DNA of 33,439 nt from an uncultured Lachnospiraceae bacterium (GCA_949893755.1 CATLCV010000035.1:1-33439); one strand, 5' to 3'. Counted from the first letter of the stretch, positions 8,372 to 17,750 are shown. Numbers and translations are program-made. The notes: a model not told the origin generated them from the letters alone.

Positions 8372-8629
8372 TTATTTTGCCTTTTCCATGATCTCCACAA
8401 GTCTCCATCTCTTGTCCTTGGACAGAGGTCTTGTCTCCATTACTTTCACGGTATCTCCAATACGGCATTCATTATTCTCGTCATGCGCTTTTAACTTGTA
8501 AGTTTTCTTTACGATCTTCTTATAAAGCGGATGCTTAACGTGGTTTTCAACGGCAACAACGATCGTCTTGTCCATCTTGTCACTGACAACCTTGCCGGTA
8601 CGGGTCTTTCTCAAATTTCTCTCTTCCAC
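8372..8629 (-). CDS. rpsQ: 30S ribosomal protein S17 (uS17)
   Basis: 85 residues, an OB-fold 16S rRNA-binding protein of early assembly. It contains [19 protein letters not shown] and the signature [18 protein letters not shown]. It lies 14 bases after rpmC with AAGGAG before the start. Confidence 0.97.
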   Translation of the reverse strand: MEERNLRKTRTGKVVSDKMDKTIVVAVENHVKHPLYKKIVKKTYKLKAHDENNECRIGDTVKVMETRPLSKDKRWRLVEIMEKAK

Positions 8630-8643
8630 GGTGATACTCCTTT

Positions 8644-8844
8644 CTAGTTGCCTGCCTCAGTAATCAACGTCTGGATGCGAGCAATATTTTTTCTCACTTC
8701 TTTGATTCTGCTTGTATTGTCTAACTGATTCGTCGCATTCTGGAATCTTAAGTTAAAAAGCTCTTTTTTAGCAGCTACTAATTCTTCTTTCAATTCTTCT
8801 ACGGATTTTCCTCTTAATTCGTTTACAAATGTATTAATTTTCAC
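8644..8844 (-). CDS. rpmC: 50S ribosomal protein L29 (uL29)
   Basis: 66 residues, two long helices near the peptide exit tunnel, with the family signature ARIQTLI near the C-terminus. The frame is open to a GTG at 8853, but the GTG at 8844 gives the family start (M)[12 protein letters not shown] and sits at normal distance from AAGGCGGTG, so it is preferred. The coding region overlaps the end of rplP by 11 bases, implying coupled translation. Confidence 0.93.
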   Translation of the reverse strand: MKINTFVNELRGKSVEELKEELVAAKKELFNLRFQNATNQLDNTSRIKEVRKNIARIQTLITEAGN

Positions 8845-9271
8845 TGTTATCACCGCCTTCTAATTCTGCGCGAGAAACGATTTTGCATTTGCAAGGTAAT
8901 TTGTGCATTGCAAGACGAAGAGCCTCTTTTGCTACTTCCTCAGGAACGCCTGCGATCTCAAACATTACACGTCCTGGCTTTACAACTGCTACCCAGTACT
9001 CTAATGCACCTTTTCCGCTACCCATACGAGTTTCTGCTGGTTTTGCTGTCACTGGTTTGTCCGGGAAGATCTTGATCCAGACTTTACCGCCACGCTTGAT
9101 ATAACGTGTCATGGCAACACGGGCTGCCTCGATCTGATTGGACTTGATCCAGCATGGCTCCGCTGCGATGATGCCATATTCACCATAAGTGATCGTGTTT
9201 CCTCTGAGGGCTTTTCCCTTCATGGAGCCACGGAACTGTTTACGACGTTTTACTCTTTTCGGCATTAACAT
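8834..9271 (-). CDS. rplP: 50S ribosomal protein L16 (uL16)
   Basis: 145 residues beginning [21 protein letters not shown]16 positions the A-site tRNA and contacts 23S helices 38 and 89. Signatures are [22 protein letters not shown] and the [21 protein letters not shown] loop. The ATG overlaps the rpsC stop (TAATG). The C-terminal tail ([10 protein letters not shown]) is slightly extended and overlaps rpmC. Confidence 0.97.
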   Translation of the reverse strand: MLMPKRVKRRKQFRGSMKGKALRGNTITYGEYGIIAAEPCWIKSNQIEAARVAMTRYIKRGGKVWIKIFPDKPVTAKPAETRMGSGKGALEYWVAVVKPGRVMFEIAGVPEEVAKEALRLAMHKLPCKCKIVSRAELEGGDNSEN

Positions 9272-9927
9272 TATTTATCGCTCCCTTCCTTATCAGCTTT
9301 CGTCGGAAGAATCTCGCCTTTGTAAATCCAAACCTTTACACCGACCTTCCCGTAAGTTGTGTCAGCTTCTGCGAATCCATAATCAATGTCAGCTCTCAGT
9401 GTCTGAAGCGGAATGGTTCCTTCGCTGTAAAATTCGGTACGTGCCATATCAGCACCGCCGAGACGGCCTGCTACTGCGGTCTTTACACCGAGCGCGCCGG
9501 ATTTCATTGTTCTGGACATGCAGGACTTCATCGCACGCCGGAATGAAATACGGTTCTCAAGCTGCTGTGCAATATTTTCAGCTACAAGCTGGGCATCCTT
9601 ATCCGGTCTCTTCACCTCTTTGATGTCCACGATCAGCTTTTTGTCCGTGTACTTCGCAAGCTCGCCTTTTACCTTCTCGATCTCTGCGCCGCCCTTGCCG
9701 ATCACAACACCCGGCTTTGCGGTATAAACGATGATCTTCACACGGTCAGAAGCTCTTTCAATCTCGATCCTGGAGATTCCGGCACTGTATAATCTCTTTT
9801 TAAGAAATTTTCTGATTTCATGATCCTCCACCAGGTTGTCAGCGAAATCTTTTTCCGCATACCATTTGGAGTCCCAATCTTTGATAATTCCGACTCTTAA
9901 GCCGTGAGGATTAACTTTCTGTCCCAT
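9271..9927 (-). CDS. rpsC: 30S ribosomal protein S3 (uS3)
   Basis: 218 residues. The KH type II domain is visible ([19 protein letters not shown], residues about 75-93), followed by the C-terminal domain with [32 protein letters not shown]3 forms part of the mRNA entry channel with S4 and S5. The start [14 protein letters not shown] is canonical. It lies 11 bases after rplV. Confidence 0.97.
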   Translation of the reverse strand: MGQKVNPHGLRVGIIKDWDSKWYAEKDFADNLVEDHEIRKFLKKRLYSAGISRIEIERASDRVKIIVYTAKPGVVIGKGGAEIEKVKGELAKYTDKKLIVDIKEVKRPDKDAQLVAENIAQQLENRISFRRAMKSCMSRTMKSGALGVKTAVAGRLGGADMARTEFYSEGTIPLQTLRADIDYGFAEADTTYGKVGVKVWIYKGEILPTKADKEGSDK

Positions 9928-9938
9928 TATTGCCCTCC

Positions 9939-10325
9939 TTATCTCTCATTCAGCACGATTGTGATGTGGCTCATTCTCTTTTCGATCCTGTAAGCCCTGC
10001 CCTGTGCTCTTGGTCTGATTCTCTTCATCGTCGGCCCTTTATTTGCGTAGCACTCCTCAATATAAAGGTTCTCCGTACTCATACCGTTGTTATTCTCAGC
10101 ATTTGCGATCGCTGATTTTAATAACTTCTCTATCACACTGGAAGCATATCTCGGGTTATAAGCCAAAATTCCAAGTGCAGTCTTTACATCCTTGCCTCTG
10201 ATGGCATCCAACACGAAGCATGCTTTCTGAACAGATACGCGGGCATAGGAAATCTTTGCTGACGGCCGTGTATCTTTCTGCTCATTTCTATCTCTTTTGA
10301 TCTGGGATCTATGTCCTTTTGCCAT
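9939..10325 (-). CDS. rplV: 50S ribosomal protein L22 (uL22)
   Basis: 128 residues. The conserved core starts at [19 protein letters not shown], and the beta-hairpin loop that lines the exit tunnel reads [20 protein letters not shown]; macrolide-resistance changes of the family fall in this loop. The N-terminus ([18 protein letters not shown]) is longer and more charged than the minimal bacterial protein, as is usual in Clostridia. The ATG has AGGAGGG upstream. Confidence 0.97.
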   Translation of the reverse strand: MAKGHRSQIKRDRNEQKDTRPSAKISYARVSVQKACFVLDAIRGKDVKTALGILAYNPRYASSVIEKLLKSAIANAENNNGMSTENLYIEECYANKGPTMKRIRPRAQGRAYRIEKRMSHITIVLNER

Positions 10326-10356
10326 GGATAAACCCTCCTTTCAAATTGCTTATCGA

Positions 10357-10638
10357 TTATCTTACTTTAGATTTTTTCTCGTCTTTACCATGTCCCCTGT
10401 ACGTTCTGGTTGCCACGAACTCTCCGAGCTTGTGTCCGACCATGTCCTCGGTAACATATACCGGCACATGTCTTCTTCCGTCATGTACGGCAAATGTATG
10501 GCCGACAAATGACGGGAAAATCGTAGAACGACGTGACCATGTCTTTATCACTGCTTTACTGCCGGATGCGTTCATAGCATCGACTTTTTTCAGTAAGCTT
10601 TCATCTGCAAATGGTCCTTTTTTAAGTGAACGAGCCAT
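10357..10638 (-). CDS. rpsS: 30S ribosomal protein S19 (uS19)
   Basis: 93 residues, the standard length, starting [20 protein letters not shown]19 binds the head of the small subunit with S13. The signature [27 protein letters not shown] is present in full. It follows rplB by 25 bases and has GGAGG at the right distance. Confidence 0.97.
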   Translation of the reverse strand: MARSLKKGPFADESLLKKVDAMNASGSKAVIKTWSRRSTIFPSFVGHTFAVHDGRRHVPVYVTEDMVGHKLGEFVATRTYRGHGKDEKKSKVR

Positions 10639-10663
10639 AGGTTCTAACCTCCTTGTAAACTAA

Positions 10664-11506
10664 TTATTTGATAGCTTTTCCATCTCTTCTTCTTACGATC
10701 AGCTTGTTAGAAGCTTTGTTCTTCTTACGTGTCTTAAGACCCAGCGCCGGCTTGCCCCATGGTGTTGACGGACCCGGACGGCCGATGCCTGTCTTGCCTT
10801 CACCACCACCGTGCGGATGGTCGTTGGGGTTCATAACGGAACCACGTACTGTAGGTCTGATGCCCATATGGCGTTTACGTCCTGCTTTACCGATGTTGAT
10901 CAGGTTGTGCTCTCCATTGCCTACGACACCTACGGATGCTCTGCAGATGATCGGAACCATTCTCATTTCGCCTGAAGGAAGACGTAAGGTCGCGTACTTT
11001 CCTTCCTTTGCCATAAGCTGTGCGCTGTTTCCCGCGGAACGTACCAGCTGTCCGCCCTTTCCAGGATACAGCTCAATGTTGTGGATCTGCGTACCAACCG
11101 GAATGTTCTCCAGCGGCAGGCAGTTACCGATCCTTACTTCCGCTTCCGGTCCGTTCATGATCTTCATGCCGTCCTTCAGTCCTTCCGGAGCAAGGATATA
11201 AGCCTTTTCACCGTCTGCGTAGCAGACCAGTGCGATGTTGGCAGTCCTGTTCGGATCGTATTCGATACCGATCACGGTTGCCGGGATGCCGTCTTTCTTT
11301 CTCTTAAAATCTACGATTCTATATTTTTTCTTAGCGCCGCCTCCGCGATGCCTTACTGTGATCTTACCCTGATTGTTGCGGCCGGCTGTTCTCTTCTTGG
11401 ATGAGAGAAGGGATTTCTCAGGTGTTGTCTTTGTGATCTCTGAGAAATCAGAGCCAGTCATCTGTCTTCTGGAAGGTGTATATGGGTTATAAGTTTTGAT
11501 TCCCAT
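10664..11506 (-). CDS. rplB: 50S ribosomal protein L2 (uL2)
   Basis: 280 residues. L2 binds 23S rRNA domain IV and is needed for subunit association and peptidyl transfer. The C-terminal signature with [16 protein letters not shown] carries the conserved histidine used as a landmark of the family. The N-terminus [20 protein letters not shown] is canonical. It is separated from rplW by a 179-base spacer carrying palindromic repeats, which is unusual for these two genes. Confidence 0.97.
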   Translation of the reverse strand: MGIKTYNPYTPSRRQMTGSDFSEITKTTPEKSLLSSKKRTAGRNNQGKITVRHRGGGAKKKYRIVDFKRKKDGIPATVIGIEYDPNRTANIALVCYADGEKAYILAPEGLKDGMKIMNGPEAEVRIGNCLPLENIPVGTQIHNIELYPGKGGQLVRSAGNSAQLMAKEGKYATLRLPSGEMRMVPIICRASVGVVGNGEHNLINIGKAGRKRHMGIRPTVRGSVMNPNDHPHGGGEGKTGIGRPGPSTPWGKPALGLKTRKKNKASNKLIVRRRDGKAIK

Positions 11507-11685
11507 TACTGTCTCTCCTTTCGTTTGCTCTAATTATTAGTTTCACGGACTTGCACCGTATATATTGAACACTTAGCGAGGTCTTTCCGAGCTTAGTGTG
11601 AAAATACACTCGGTCCACTTAGTGAGGTTCTTTCGAACTTAGTGGACGTAGTGTTTCCTTATTACTGAACACTTAGCGAGGTCTT
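11507..11685. repeat. rplW-rplB spacer with palindromic repeats
   Basis: Three related units lie here. Unit A (11567-11600) and unit B (11613-11647) are imperfect hairpins built on CACTTAGNGAGG...CTTAGTG arms. Unit C is a half copy at 11667-11686, identical over 20 bases to the left arm of A (11567-11586) and exactly 100 bases away; it runs into the rplW stop. On the transcribed strand unit B forms GTTC-GAAA-GAAC, a hairpin with a GNRA loop, inside a longer stem beginning GTCCACTAAG. The units resemble 6806-6840, so this is a small repeat family. Confidence 0.6.
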
Positions 11686-11985
11686 TTACAGGCCTTGGAA
11701 GATTTCAATCTCTGCGCTGTCTTCTGTCAGCTGCACGATCGCCTTCTTTGTCTTAGCGGTCTTTCCGTATACCATGCCGCGTCTCTTGTTCTTTCCTTCG
11801 AGGTTCATTGTATTTACGCTTGCTACCTTTGTTCCGGAGAACATCTTTTCAACAGCTTCTTTGATCTGGGACTTTGTAGCTTCTGTGTGTACCAGAAACG
11901 TGTACTTCTTGTCGCCCATGATGTCCATGCTCTTTTCTGTAATGACCGGTTTCTGGATCACATCATAATATTTGATATCAGCCAT
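11686..11985 (-). CDS. rplW: 50S ribosomal protein L23 (uL23)
   Basis: 99 residues, an exit-tunnel protein that docks trigger factor and the signal recognition particle. Visible: [18 protein letters not shown] at the start and [22 protein letters not shown] with the later [14 protein letters not shown]. The ATG overlaps the rplD stop by one base (TAATG), with GGAGG upstream. The stop codon is partly embedded in the first repeat unit of the following spacer. Confidence 0.97.
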   Translation of the reverse strand: MADIKYYDVIQKPVITEKSMDIMGDKKYTFLVHTEATKSQIKEAVEKMFSGTKVASVNTMNLEGKNKRRGMVYGKTAKTKKAIVQLTEDSAEIEIFQGL

Positions 11986-12605
11986 TATGCGTACACCTCC
12001 TCAATCGCTGCAACAACAGCTTTCGTAGCGATCACTGTGTTGTATTTCAGGATATCGTAAACATTGATCGTATTGGTGTGTGCAGTCTTCACATCCGGAA
12101 TATTTCTTGCGGAAAGCTCTGCGTTCTTGTTGTCGTCCTCCAGCACTACCAATGCCTTGTTGATCTTCAGGTTATCCAGAACTGTCTGGAACTTCTTTGT
12201 CTTGATCTCATCGAAATTGATCTCGTCGATCACGATGAACTTCTTCTCTTCTACTCTGGAAGAAAGCGCGGACTTCAATGCAGCCCTCTTTTCCTTCTTA
12301 TTCATCTTTACAGAGTAATCTCTCGGAACCGGAGCGAATACGATACCGCCGCCTGTCCACTGGGGAGCTCTGGTGGAACCCTGTCTTGCGTGACCTGTTC
12401 CCTTCTGTCTCCATGGCTTCCTTCCGCCGCCGGAAACTTCGGCGCGTGTCTTTGCCTTCTGTGTTCCCTGACGGTTATTTGCAAGCTGGCCCACAACTGC
12501 TTTGTGTACAAGGTGATCATTGACCTCGACACCAAACACGGAATCGTTCAGATCGATCGTACCAACTTCTTTACCTTCGATATTATAAACAGATACTGTT
12601 GCCAT
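11985..12605 (-). CDS. rplD: 50S ribosomal protein L4 (uL4)
   Basis: 206 residues. The long internal loop that reaches into the exit tunnel reads [19 protein letters not shown], followed by [14 protein letters not shown]. In gammaproteobacteria L4 is the autogenous regulator of the S10 operon; whether this applies here is unknown, although the rpsJ leader is strongly folded. It lies 30 bases after rplC with AGGAGG before the start. Confidence 0.97.
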   Translation of the reverse strand: MATVSVYNIEGKEVGTIDLNDSVFGVEVNDHLVHKAVVGQLANNRQGTQKAKTRAEVSGGGRKPWRQKGTGHARQGSTRAPQWTGGGIVFAPVPRDYSVKMNKKEKRAALKSALSSRVEEKKFIVIDEINFDEIKTKKFQTVLDNLKINKALVVLEDDNKNAELSARNIPDVKTAHTNTINVYDILKYNTVIATKAVVAAIEEVYA

Positions 12606-12635
12606 CTGTGTGTTCCTCCTTTCTATGTTGTCAGA

Positions 12636-13319
12636 TTATTTCTCAGCCTTTACTGTTTCTTTGACCGTTACGAGGCACTTCTTCGGTCCCGGTACAGAAC
12701 CCTTGATCAGCAGCAGGTTGTTCTCTGCGTCAACCCTTACCACTTCCAGATTCTGAACAGTAATCTGCTTGTTTCCCATCTGACCAGGCATCTTCTTTCC
12801 CTTGAATACCTTGCTCGGATCGGATGCCGCACCGTTAGAACCAGCATGACGGTGATACTTGGAACCATGAGTCATAGGTCCTCTGCTCTGTCCGTGACGC
12901 TTGATCGCACCCTGGAACCCTTTACCTTTTGAGATCGCTGTCGCGTCTACTCTGTCGCCTGCCGCGAAGATGTCCGCCTTGATCTCCTGTGCCGGTGCAT
13001 ATTCTTCCGCATCTTCAAAACGGAATTCCTTAACAAATCTCTTGGAGGAAACGCCTGCCTTCTGGAAATGGCCTGCCTCAGCCCTGGTCGCGCCGTTTCT
13101 GTGAGCAACTTCCTTCTTGCCGCTCTTGTCCTTGCTGACGATCTTGTCTTTCATGTCAACAAAGCCAACCTGTACAGCACTGTAGCCGTCGTTTTCCTCT
13201 GTCTTCACCTGTGTCACCACGCAGGGGCCTGCCTGGAGCACAGTTACCGGAATCAGGACTCCGTCTTCGTCGAAGATCTGAGTCATTCCAACCTTTGTAG
13301 CCAAAATAGCTTTCTTCAT
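12636..13319 (-). CDS. rplC: 50S ribosomal protein L3 (uL3)
   Basis: 227 residues, slightly longer than the usual 205-210, with the extra length in the middle and the C-terminus. L3 binds the 3' end of 23S rRNA and its loop approaches the peptidyl transferase centre. [20 protein letters not shown] at the start and [19 protein letters not shown] in the loop are diagnostic. AGGAGG precedes the ATG; a 71-base spacer with two hairpins separates it from rpsJ. Confidence 0.97.
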   Translation of the reverse strand: MKKAILATKVGMTQIFDEDGVLIPVTVLQAGPCVVTQVKTEENDGYSAVQVGFVDMKDKIVSKDKSGKKEVAHRNGATRAEAGHFQKAGVSSKRFVKEFRFEDAEEYAPAQEIKADIFAAGDRVDATAISKGKGFQGAIKRHGQSRGPMTHGSKYHRHAGSNGAASDPSKVFKGKKMPGQMGNKQITVQNLEVVRVDAENNLLLIKGSVPGPKKCLVTVKETVKAEK

Positions 13320-13390
13320 ATTATTACCTCCTGTGATTTACAGCGGAGCACATCTGTGCTCATCCTAAATTTTAGGATTCTGCTCATGAA
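13320..13390 (-). other. rpsJ-rplC spacer with two hairpins
   Basis: Two adjacent inverted repeats are visible: GAGCAC-ATCT-GTGCTC (13346-13361) and ATCCTAAA/TTTAGGAT (13362-13378). They lie just upstream of the rplC ribosome binding site. There is no terminator-like T-run. Confidence 0.4.
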
Positions 13391-13708
13391 TTACTTGTTT
13401 TTCATCTTGATATCAATGTACACACCTGCCGGCATCTCCAGTCTGGATAATGCGTCCACCGTCTTCTGGGTCGGTGTGATGATATCGATCAGTCTTTTAT
13501 GAGTTCTCTGCTCGAACTGCTCTCTGGAGTCCTTGTACTTGTGTACCGCTCTCAGGATCGTAACTACTTCCTTCTTGGTCGGAAGTGGTACCGGACCGCT
13601 CACCTGGGATCCGTTTTTCTTAACAGTTTCGATGATTTTTCTGGCTGATGCATCCACAAGCTGATGATCGTATGCCTTCAATGTGATTCTCATTACTTGA
13701 CTTGCCAT
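13391..13708 (-). CDS. rpsJ: 30S ribosomal protein S10 (uS10)
   Basis: 105 residues, first gene of the S10 operon. [22 protein letters not shown] and the signature [23 protein letters not shown] are present. S10 binds the 30S head and, as NusE, takes part in transcription antitermination with NusB. The start at 13708 gives the common Clostridia N-terminus; GGAGGCGAC lies upstream. Expression is driven by the promoter at 13970-13998 through a roughly 255-base folded leader. Confidence 0.97.
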   Translation of the reverse strand: MASQVMRITLKAYDHQLVDASARKIIETVKKNGSQVSGPVPLPTKKEVVTILRAVHKYKDSREQFEQRTHKRLIDIITPTQKTVDALSRLEMPAGVYIDIKMKNK

Positions 13709-13962
13709 AAAAAAAGTCGCCTCCTTTTCGTACCATTCACTTCAGTACGACAAGCGGTGACTGTACACTCTCCCGTGTGTGTCGTGAGAAACATACACGT
13801 TACTTCTTACTGCGCCTTACGGCAGACCAGTAGTCTGTTGTGATTCGTACAGTGACTTGTCGCCAGTTTCCTAACTTGACATTCGCTCCACGGAAAACCT
13901 GCCATCCTGCACAGTTCATGCACTCGGCAGCAACCTCACGCTTCATCGCTATCATGCCACAG
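13709..13962 (-). promoter_or_regulatory. Long structured 5' leader of the S10 operon
   Basis: The predicted transcript has about 255 untranslated bases before rpsJ. A long-range stem closes much of it: CGACAAG with CTTGTCG (7 bp) and CTGTAC with GTACAG (6 bp), using 13856-13862 with 13748-13754 and 13847-13852 with 13761-13766. Inside are at least two hairpins, CTGCCGTAAGGCGCAG and CGTGT...ACACG. The stem ends shortly before the rpsJ ribosome binding site. This is a plausible autogenous control leader analogous to, but not recognisably homologous with, the enterobacterial L4-responsive S10 leader. Confidence 0.55.
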
Positions 13963-13969
13963 CTTTTTT

Positions 13970-13998
13970 AGTATAACGAATAGTTCTGGAAAATTCAA
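13970..13998 (-). promoter_or_regulatory. S10 operon promoter
   Basis: TTGAAT (13998-13993) and TATACT (13975-13970) with a 17-base spacer on the minus strand. The -35 overlaps the stop codon of the upstream hybrid kinase gene (13995-13997), so there is no room for a conventional terminator between the kinase and the ribosomal operon. Confidence 0.75.
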
Positions 13999-16598
13999 GT
14001 GGTTTTTTTATTTTTTTTCATAAAATTTTGCCGGCACATCACCCGGAACATTTTGTTGATATCCACCGGCTTCGCCAGATGTTCATTCATCCCGGCGTCC
14101 TTTGACATTGCAATGTCTTCATCAAACGCATTGGCCGACAGCGCTATGATGGGCACGTCTTTTGCGTCCGGCCGTTCCAGGCCGCGGATCACGCGTGCCG
14201 CCTCATATCCGCTCATAACCGGCATCATCAGATCCATGAGCACACAGTCAAACGTCCACGGGCCGGATGCCGCGAACGCATCCACAGCGGCCTTCCCATC
14301 GTTCGCAGTCACGACCTCCGCGCCTGCATCCTCCAGCATAAATTCCACGATCTCGCAGTTGATCTCATTGTCCTCCACCAAAAGGACACGCATCCCTGCA
14401 ATATCGGCCTGCACATTCCGCTCTGTATCCACAGGCCGGGTGCTCCACGCCTTATCGATCCGAATGGGAAGCGTGACCTCAAACACGCTCCCTCTGCCGA
14501 TCCAGCTGTCTACCTCAATGGTCCCCTCCATCTGGTCTACCAGCTTCTTGGCTACGGACATGCCAAGCCCAACGCCGTTATAGTTGGTTCTTGCGTCCTG
14601 GTGTTCCTGGGTAAAGGGCTCAAAAATATGCTTTTTGAAGTCTTCCCCAATGCCGATTCCGGTATCCTCGATCACAAACCGATATTTTCCGATCCCGTCC
14701 TGGCAGGCAGTCTCTTTTACCTGAACAAATACAGAACCATTGGTCCGGTTATATTTGAGCGCATTGTCCAGAATATTCATCAGAATCTGCTTTAAATGCA
14801 GCGGGTTTCCGATCAGCCTGCTGTGCTGCAGCTGAACCTCCTCCAACACCAGCCGGATTCCTGCTTCCTCCGCCTGGACTGATAAAATTGATATACAATT
14901 TTCCAATATATCATGAAGCTCAAAGGGTTCCTCTGTCTCTGCTGTTATTCCGCTATCCAGCTTGCTGACCTGAAGTACGTCATTGACCAGGGACAGCAGA
15001 TGCTCCGTTGACATACGGATCTTCTCCTGACATGCTCTCTGCCGCTTCGGATCATCCTGACTCTTCTCCATGATCGCCAGCATTCCCAAAATTCCGTTGA
15101 TGGGGGTGCGGAGATCGTGGGACATATGGGATAAGAACTCACTCTTCGCCGAGTTTGCGCGCCGAACCTTCTCCAGCAGCTCCATGATGGCCTGCTCCTG
15201 CTTCTTCCTCGTCACCATGGTCTCCGTGATATCCTGATGGTATCCGTTCAGGCAGACACCCGGCTTTTTAAATTTTTTGTCCGGCACACCGCCGCAGCGG
15301 ACATAGATTTCCCCAAGCTCCGGATGCTTCCAGGGATAGACTACCTCAGAGCGCCTGCCCTCCGCCATCTCCCGCACCGCTTCCTGCACCATCTCCACAT
15401 AGCCCGGCTTAATGTTTTCAAACCAGTGCCGATAGCATTCCTCCGGCTCGATCATATCCGATACTCCCAGGAGGATGCGCATGGTCCGATCCGCATACAT
15501 CCTTGGCCGGCAGCCTTCCTCCAGCTCGATGGTCCAGATGCCGGTCCTGGCTCCCTCCAGGATGTCCTCCAGACTCTGCCTTGCCTCCAGCCTGTACTTC
15601 TCCTCCTGCTCCACCACGGCATTGACATCCCGGTAGGCAAAGATCACGCTGTTCTCCTCCGCATTCTCCGCAGCGGAAAAATGGAGCTCCAGGTATTTCA
15701 GGCCATAGGAATTGTCTTCTACCTGGTAGCGGATATCGAACTTTTTCTTTCTCTCAAGCTGAGCCAGCACGTAGTCCTTCTTCGTTACAAGGCGGAGCCT
15801 TTTCTGATCCCGCGGTACTACATACCGGGAAATATACTGCTCCATCGCTCTCTGATAGCCGTCCTCAAAATTAACGTTCCAGTCCTCTTTGATCCGCTCG
15901 TTGTCCCGGTATACCACACATTCGCCTGTGTCGAAGTTCACCTGATAGATGCCCAGATAATCCACACTGAGGGCATGAAGAACATTATAGCTCCGCTTTT
16001 GAAGCTCACGGACCAGATTGCGCCGCTTCAGCGAGGATACGATAAAGTATGCCGCTGTCTGGAGCATATTCGACGCGTATTCCAGCGACTTCGCAGGCGG
16101 ATTGTCCACGCCGTAAAAACCGATCAGATTTTTGTTATCATAAAGCGGGACTACTACAAGGGAATGGATGTTCTGCCGTTTGAGGGTGGTATACATCAGA
16201 GGGTCACTCTCCCGGATCTCTTCCAGGTCCTGAATGACATTATGCCTGCCGACCGTAAAATTCCGATACCAGACCGCACACACCTCCGGAGGGACATTTT
16301 GCAGATTCTCCTTTTCCGGCTCCACACCGTCTGCCACCCACTCATAGGTATTGTCGTCGCCGCCGGACCCGTTCCGCTCAAATATGTAGGTCCGCGCCCC
16401 GTTCAGCGCTTTTCCCAGGTGCTCCAGCAGCACCTCCAGCGACTGGTCCGGGGTCTCTTCCAGCAGGGCAACGCGGAGTCCCTCATTGATGACAGCCTCC
16501 AGATTCTGAACGCTCTGCATACCGCTGTGCCGTTCACAGGCCCAGGCGTCCGGCGCACCTTCACCGGTCCGTTCAAAAAACTCCTTTGGATCATGCAT
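13995..16598 (-). CDS. Cytoplasmic hybrid sensor histidine kinase/response regulator
   Basis: 867 residues with no obvious membrane segment or signal peptide. Order of parts: a GAF-like sensor (about 35-195, with VVVPLYDNKNLIGFYGVDNP), PAS-like segments (about 205-460, ending in GYHQDITETMVTRKK), HisKA with the H-box SEFLSHMSHDLRTPINGILGM, HATPase with NILDNALKYN, DTGIGIG and NGVGLGMSVAKKLV, and a C-terminal receiver (MRVLLVEDNEINCEI, phospho-acceptor Asp in LMDLMMPVMSGYEAA, conserved Lys in HLAKPVD). It probably senses an intracellular signal and autophosphorylates, passing phosphate to its own receiver; there is no output domain. GGAGG lies eight bases before the ATG. The stop lies inside the S10 promoter. 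Confidence 0.9.
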   Translation of the reverse strand: MHDPKEFFERTGEGAPDAWACERHSGMQSVQNLEAVINEGLRVALLEETPDQSLEVLLEHLGKALNGARTYIFERNGSGGDDNTYEWVADGVEPEKENLQNVPPEVCAVWYRNFTVGRHNVIQDLEEIRESDPLMYTTLKRQNIHSLVVVPLYDNKNLIGFYGVDNPPAKSLEYASNMLQTAAYFIVSSLKRRNLVRELQKRSYNVLHALSVDYLGIYQVNFDTGECVVYRDNERIKEDWNVNFEDGYQRAMEQYISRYVVPRDQKRLRLVTKKDYVLAQLERKKKFDIRYQVEDNSYGLKYLELHFSAAENAEENSVIFAYRDVNAVVEQEEKYRLEARQSLEDILEGARTGIWTIELEEGCRPRMYADRTMRILLGVSDMIEPEECYRHWFENIKPGYVEMVQEAVREMAEGRRSEVVYPWKHPELGEIYVRCGGVPDKKFKKPGVCLNGYHQDITETMVTRKKQEQAIMELLEKVRRANSAKSEFLSHMSHDLRTPINGILGMLAIMEKSQDDPKRQRACQEKIRMSTEHLLSLVNDVLQVSKLDSGITAETEEPFELHDILENCISILSVQAEEAGIRLVLEEVQLQHSRLIGNPLHLKQILMNILDNALKYNRTNGSVFVQVKETACQDGIGKYRFVIEDTGIGIGEDFKKHIFEPFTQEHQDARTNYNGVGLGMSVAKKLVDQMEGTIEVDSWIGRGSVFEVTLPIRIDKAWSTRPVDTERNVQADIAGMRVLLVEDNEINCEIVEFMLEDAGAEVVTANDGKAAVDAFAASGPWTFDCVLMDLMMPVMSGYEAARVIRGLERPDAKDVPIIALSANAFDEDIAMSKDAGMNEHLAKPVDINKMFRVMCRQNFMKKNKKTT

Positions 16599-16847
16599 AA
16601 ACTTTTCCTCCGTATGTTCTAAAAATCACACTGCTGACGGCTACCGCAGTGTATCTTCATGCCAACACATTCCTTTTCTTCTTAAAATGTCTCTTTTATG
16701 AAAATTTTATTTGTTATGATTACATCTTAACATGCAGGACCAGCTTTATCAATACTAACAAAATTTATTGAATTCCCCTCGAAAAAATGATAGTCTATTA
16801 TACAAAGTGATGTAACTGCAAATTTCTGAAAGAATGAGGATTTTATC
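16599..16847. other. Divergent intergenic region, kinase / methyltransferase
   Basis: A 249-base AT-rich gap between two divergent genes. The kinase side holds a promoter (16724-16752) and, in its leader, a perfect 7-bp hairpin ACACTGC/GCAGTGT (16628-16652). For the plus-strand gene a TATTAT or TATACA lies near 16797-16803, but no good -35 is seen. Confidence 0.5.
16724..16752 (-). promoter_or_regulatory. Promoter for the hybrid kinase
   Basis: TTGATA (16752-16747) and TAAGAT (16729-16724) with a 17-base spacer on the minus strand, about 125 bases upstream of the kinase ATG. The -10 is imperfect, so this is a moderate call. Confidence 0.45.
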
Positions 16848-17711
16848 ATGTGGATTGCGGACCAATGGAAGGATTATGAGATCATAGATTGTTCAAAGGG
16901 AGAAAAACTGGAGCGGTGGGGGGATTATACCCTGATCCGGCCGGATCCGCAGGTGATCTGGGATTTTCCCAGGGAGGCCCCTGGCTGGAAGCGGTGGAAC
17001 GGGCATTACCACCGGAGTAAAAAGGGCGGCGGAGAATGGGAATTTTCCAGACTGCCGGAGCAGTGGCAGATTCATTACGGATCCCTGACTTTTAATTTAA
17101 AGCCGTTTAATTTTAAGCATACCGGACTGTTTCCGGAACAGGCGGCAAACTGGGACTGGTTTTCAGGACTGATCCAGGAAGCGGGACGTCCTGTCAAGGT
17201 CCTGAACCTGTTCGCATATACGGGAGGCGCTACACTGGCAGCGGCCGCAGCCGGGGCACAGGTTACCCATGTGGATGCCTCCAAGGGGATGGTTGCCTGG
17301 GCAAAGGAAAACGCGGTGTCCTCCGGCCTGAAGGATGCGCCCATCCGGTGGCTGGTGGACGATTGTGTAAAGTTCGTAGAACGGGAGATCCGGCGGGGAA
17401 ATGTCTATGATGCGATCATCATGGATCCGCCTTCATACGGGCGGGGGCCCAAAGGGGAAGTCTGGAAGATCGAGGATATGATCCATCCGCTGATCCGACT
17501 GTGCACACAGATCCTGTCGGAAAACGCGCTGTTCTTCCTGGTCAACTCCTATACAACCGGACTGGCTCCGGCGGTGCTCACTTACATGATCGGCGCGGAG
17601 CTGAAAAGCCGGAACGGTCATGTGGAATCCCAGGAGATCGGACTGCCGGTAAAAAGTACCGAACTGATCCTGCCGTGCGGGGCTTCCGGAAGGTGGAGCG
17701 CAGAGCTCTAA
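16848..17711 (+). CDS. Class I SAM-dependent methyltransferase (RlmI/RlmK-like)
   Basis: 287 residues. The Rossmann core begins with motif I VLNLFAYTGGATLAAAAAGA (residues about 122-141), followed by the acidic motif HVDASKGMVAWAKENA and the catalytic-region motif IIMDPPSYGRGPKG (about 192-205). The DPPSYGRG motif places it with the COG1092-type rRNA methyltransferases; the N-terminal PUA domain of full RlmI is missing, replaced by a short beta-rich segment. A 23S rRNA cytosine target is possible but not shown. ATGAGG precedes the ATG. The gene stands alone between the divergent kinase and a terminator at 17751-17780. Confidence 0.85.
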   Translation: MWIADQWKDYEIIDCSKGEKLERWGDYTLIRPDPQVIWDFPREAPGWKRWNGHYHRSKKGGGEWEFSRLPEQWQIHYGSLTFNLKPFNFKHTGLFPEQAANWDWFSGLIQEAGRPVKVLNLFAYTGGATLAAAAAGAQVTHVDASKGMVAWAKENAVSSGLKDAPIRWLVDDCVKFVEREIRRGNVYDAIIMDPPSYGRGPKGEVWKIEDMIHPLIRLCTQILSENALFFLVNSYTTGLAPAVLTYMIGAELKSRNGHVESQEIGLPVKSTELILPCGASGRWSAEL

Positions 17712-17750
17712 CTAAACAGATTTCTCACGCCTGTTCAATACAGTTATTTT

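Noticed and set aside
12078..12932. Plus-strand 284-codon frame antisense to rplD and rplC
   Set aside because: It covers two certain ribosomal genes on the other strand and has no recognisable domain; long antisense frames are common opposite biased codon usage.
15237..16622. Plus-strand 461-codon frame antisense to the hybrid kinase
   Set aside because: Leu/His/Arg-rich shadow of a gene with complete kinase motifs; no ribosome binding site.
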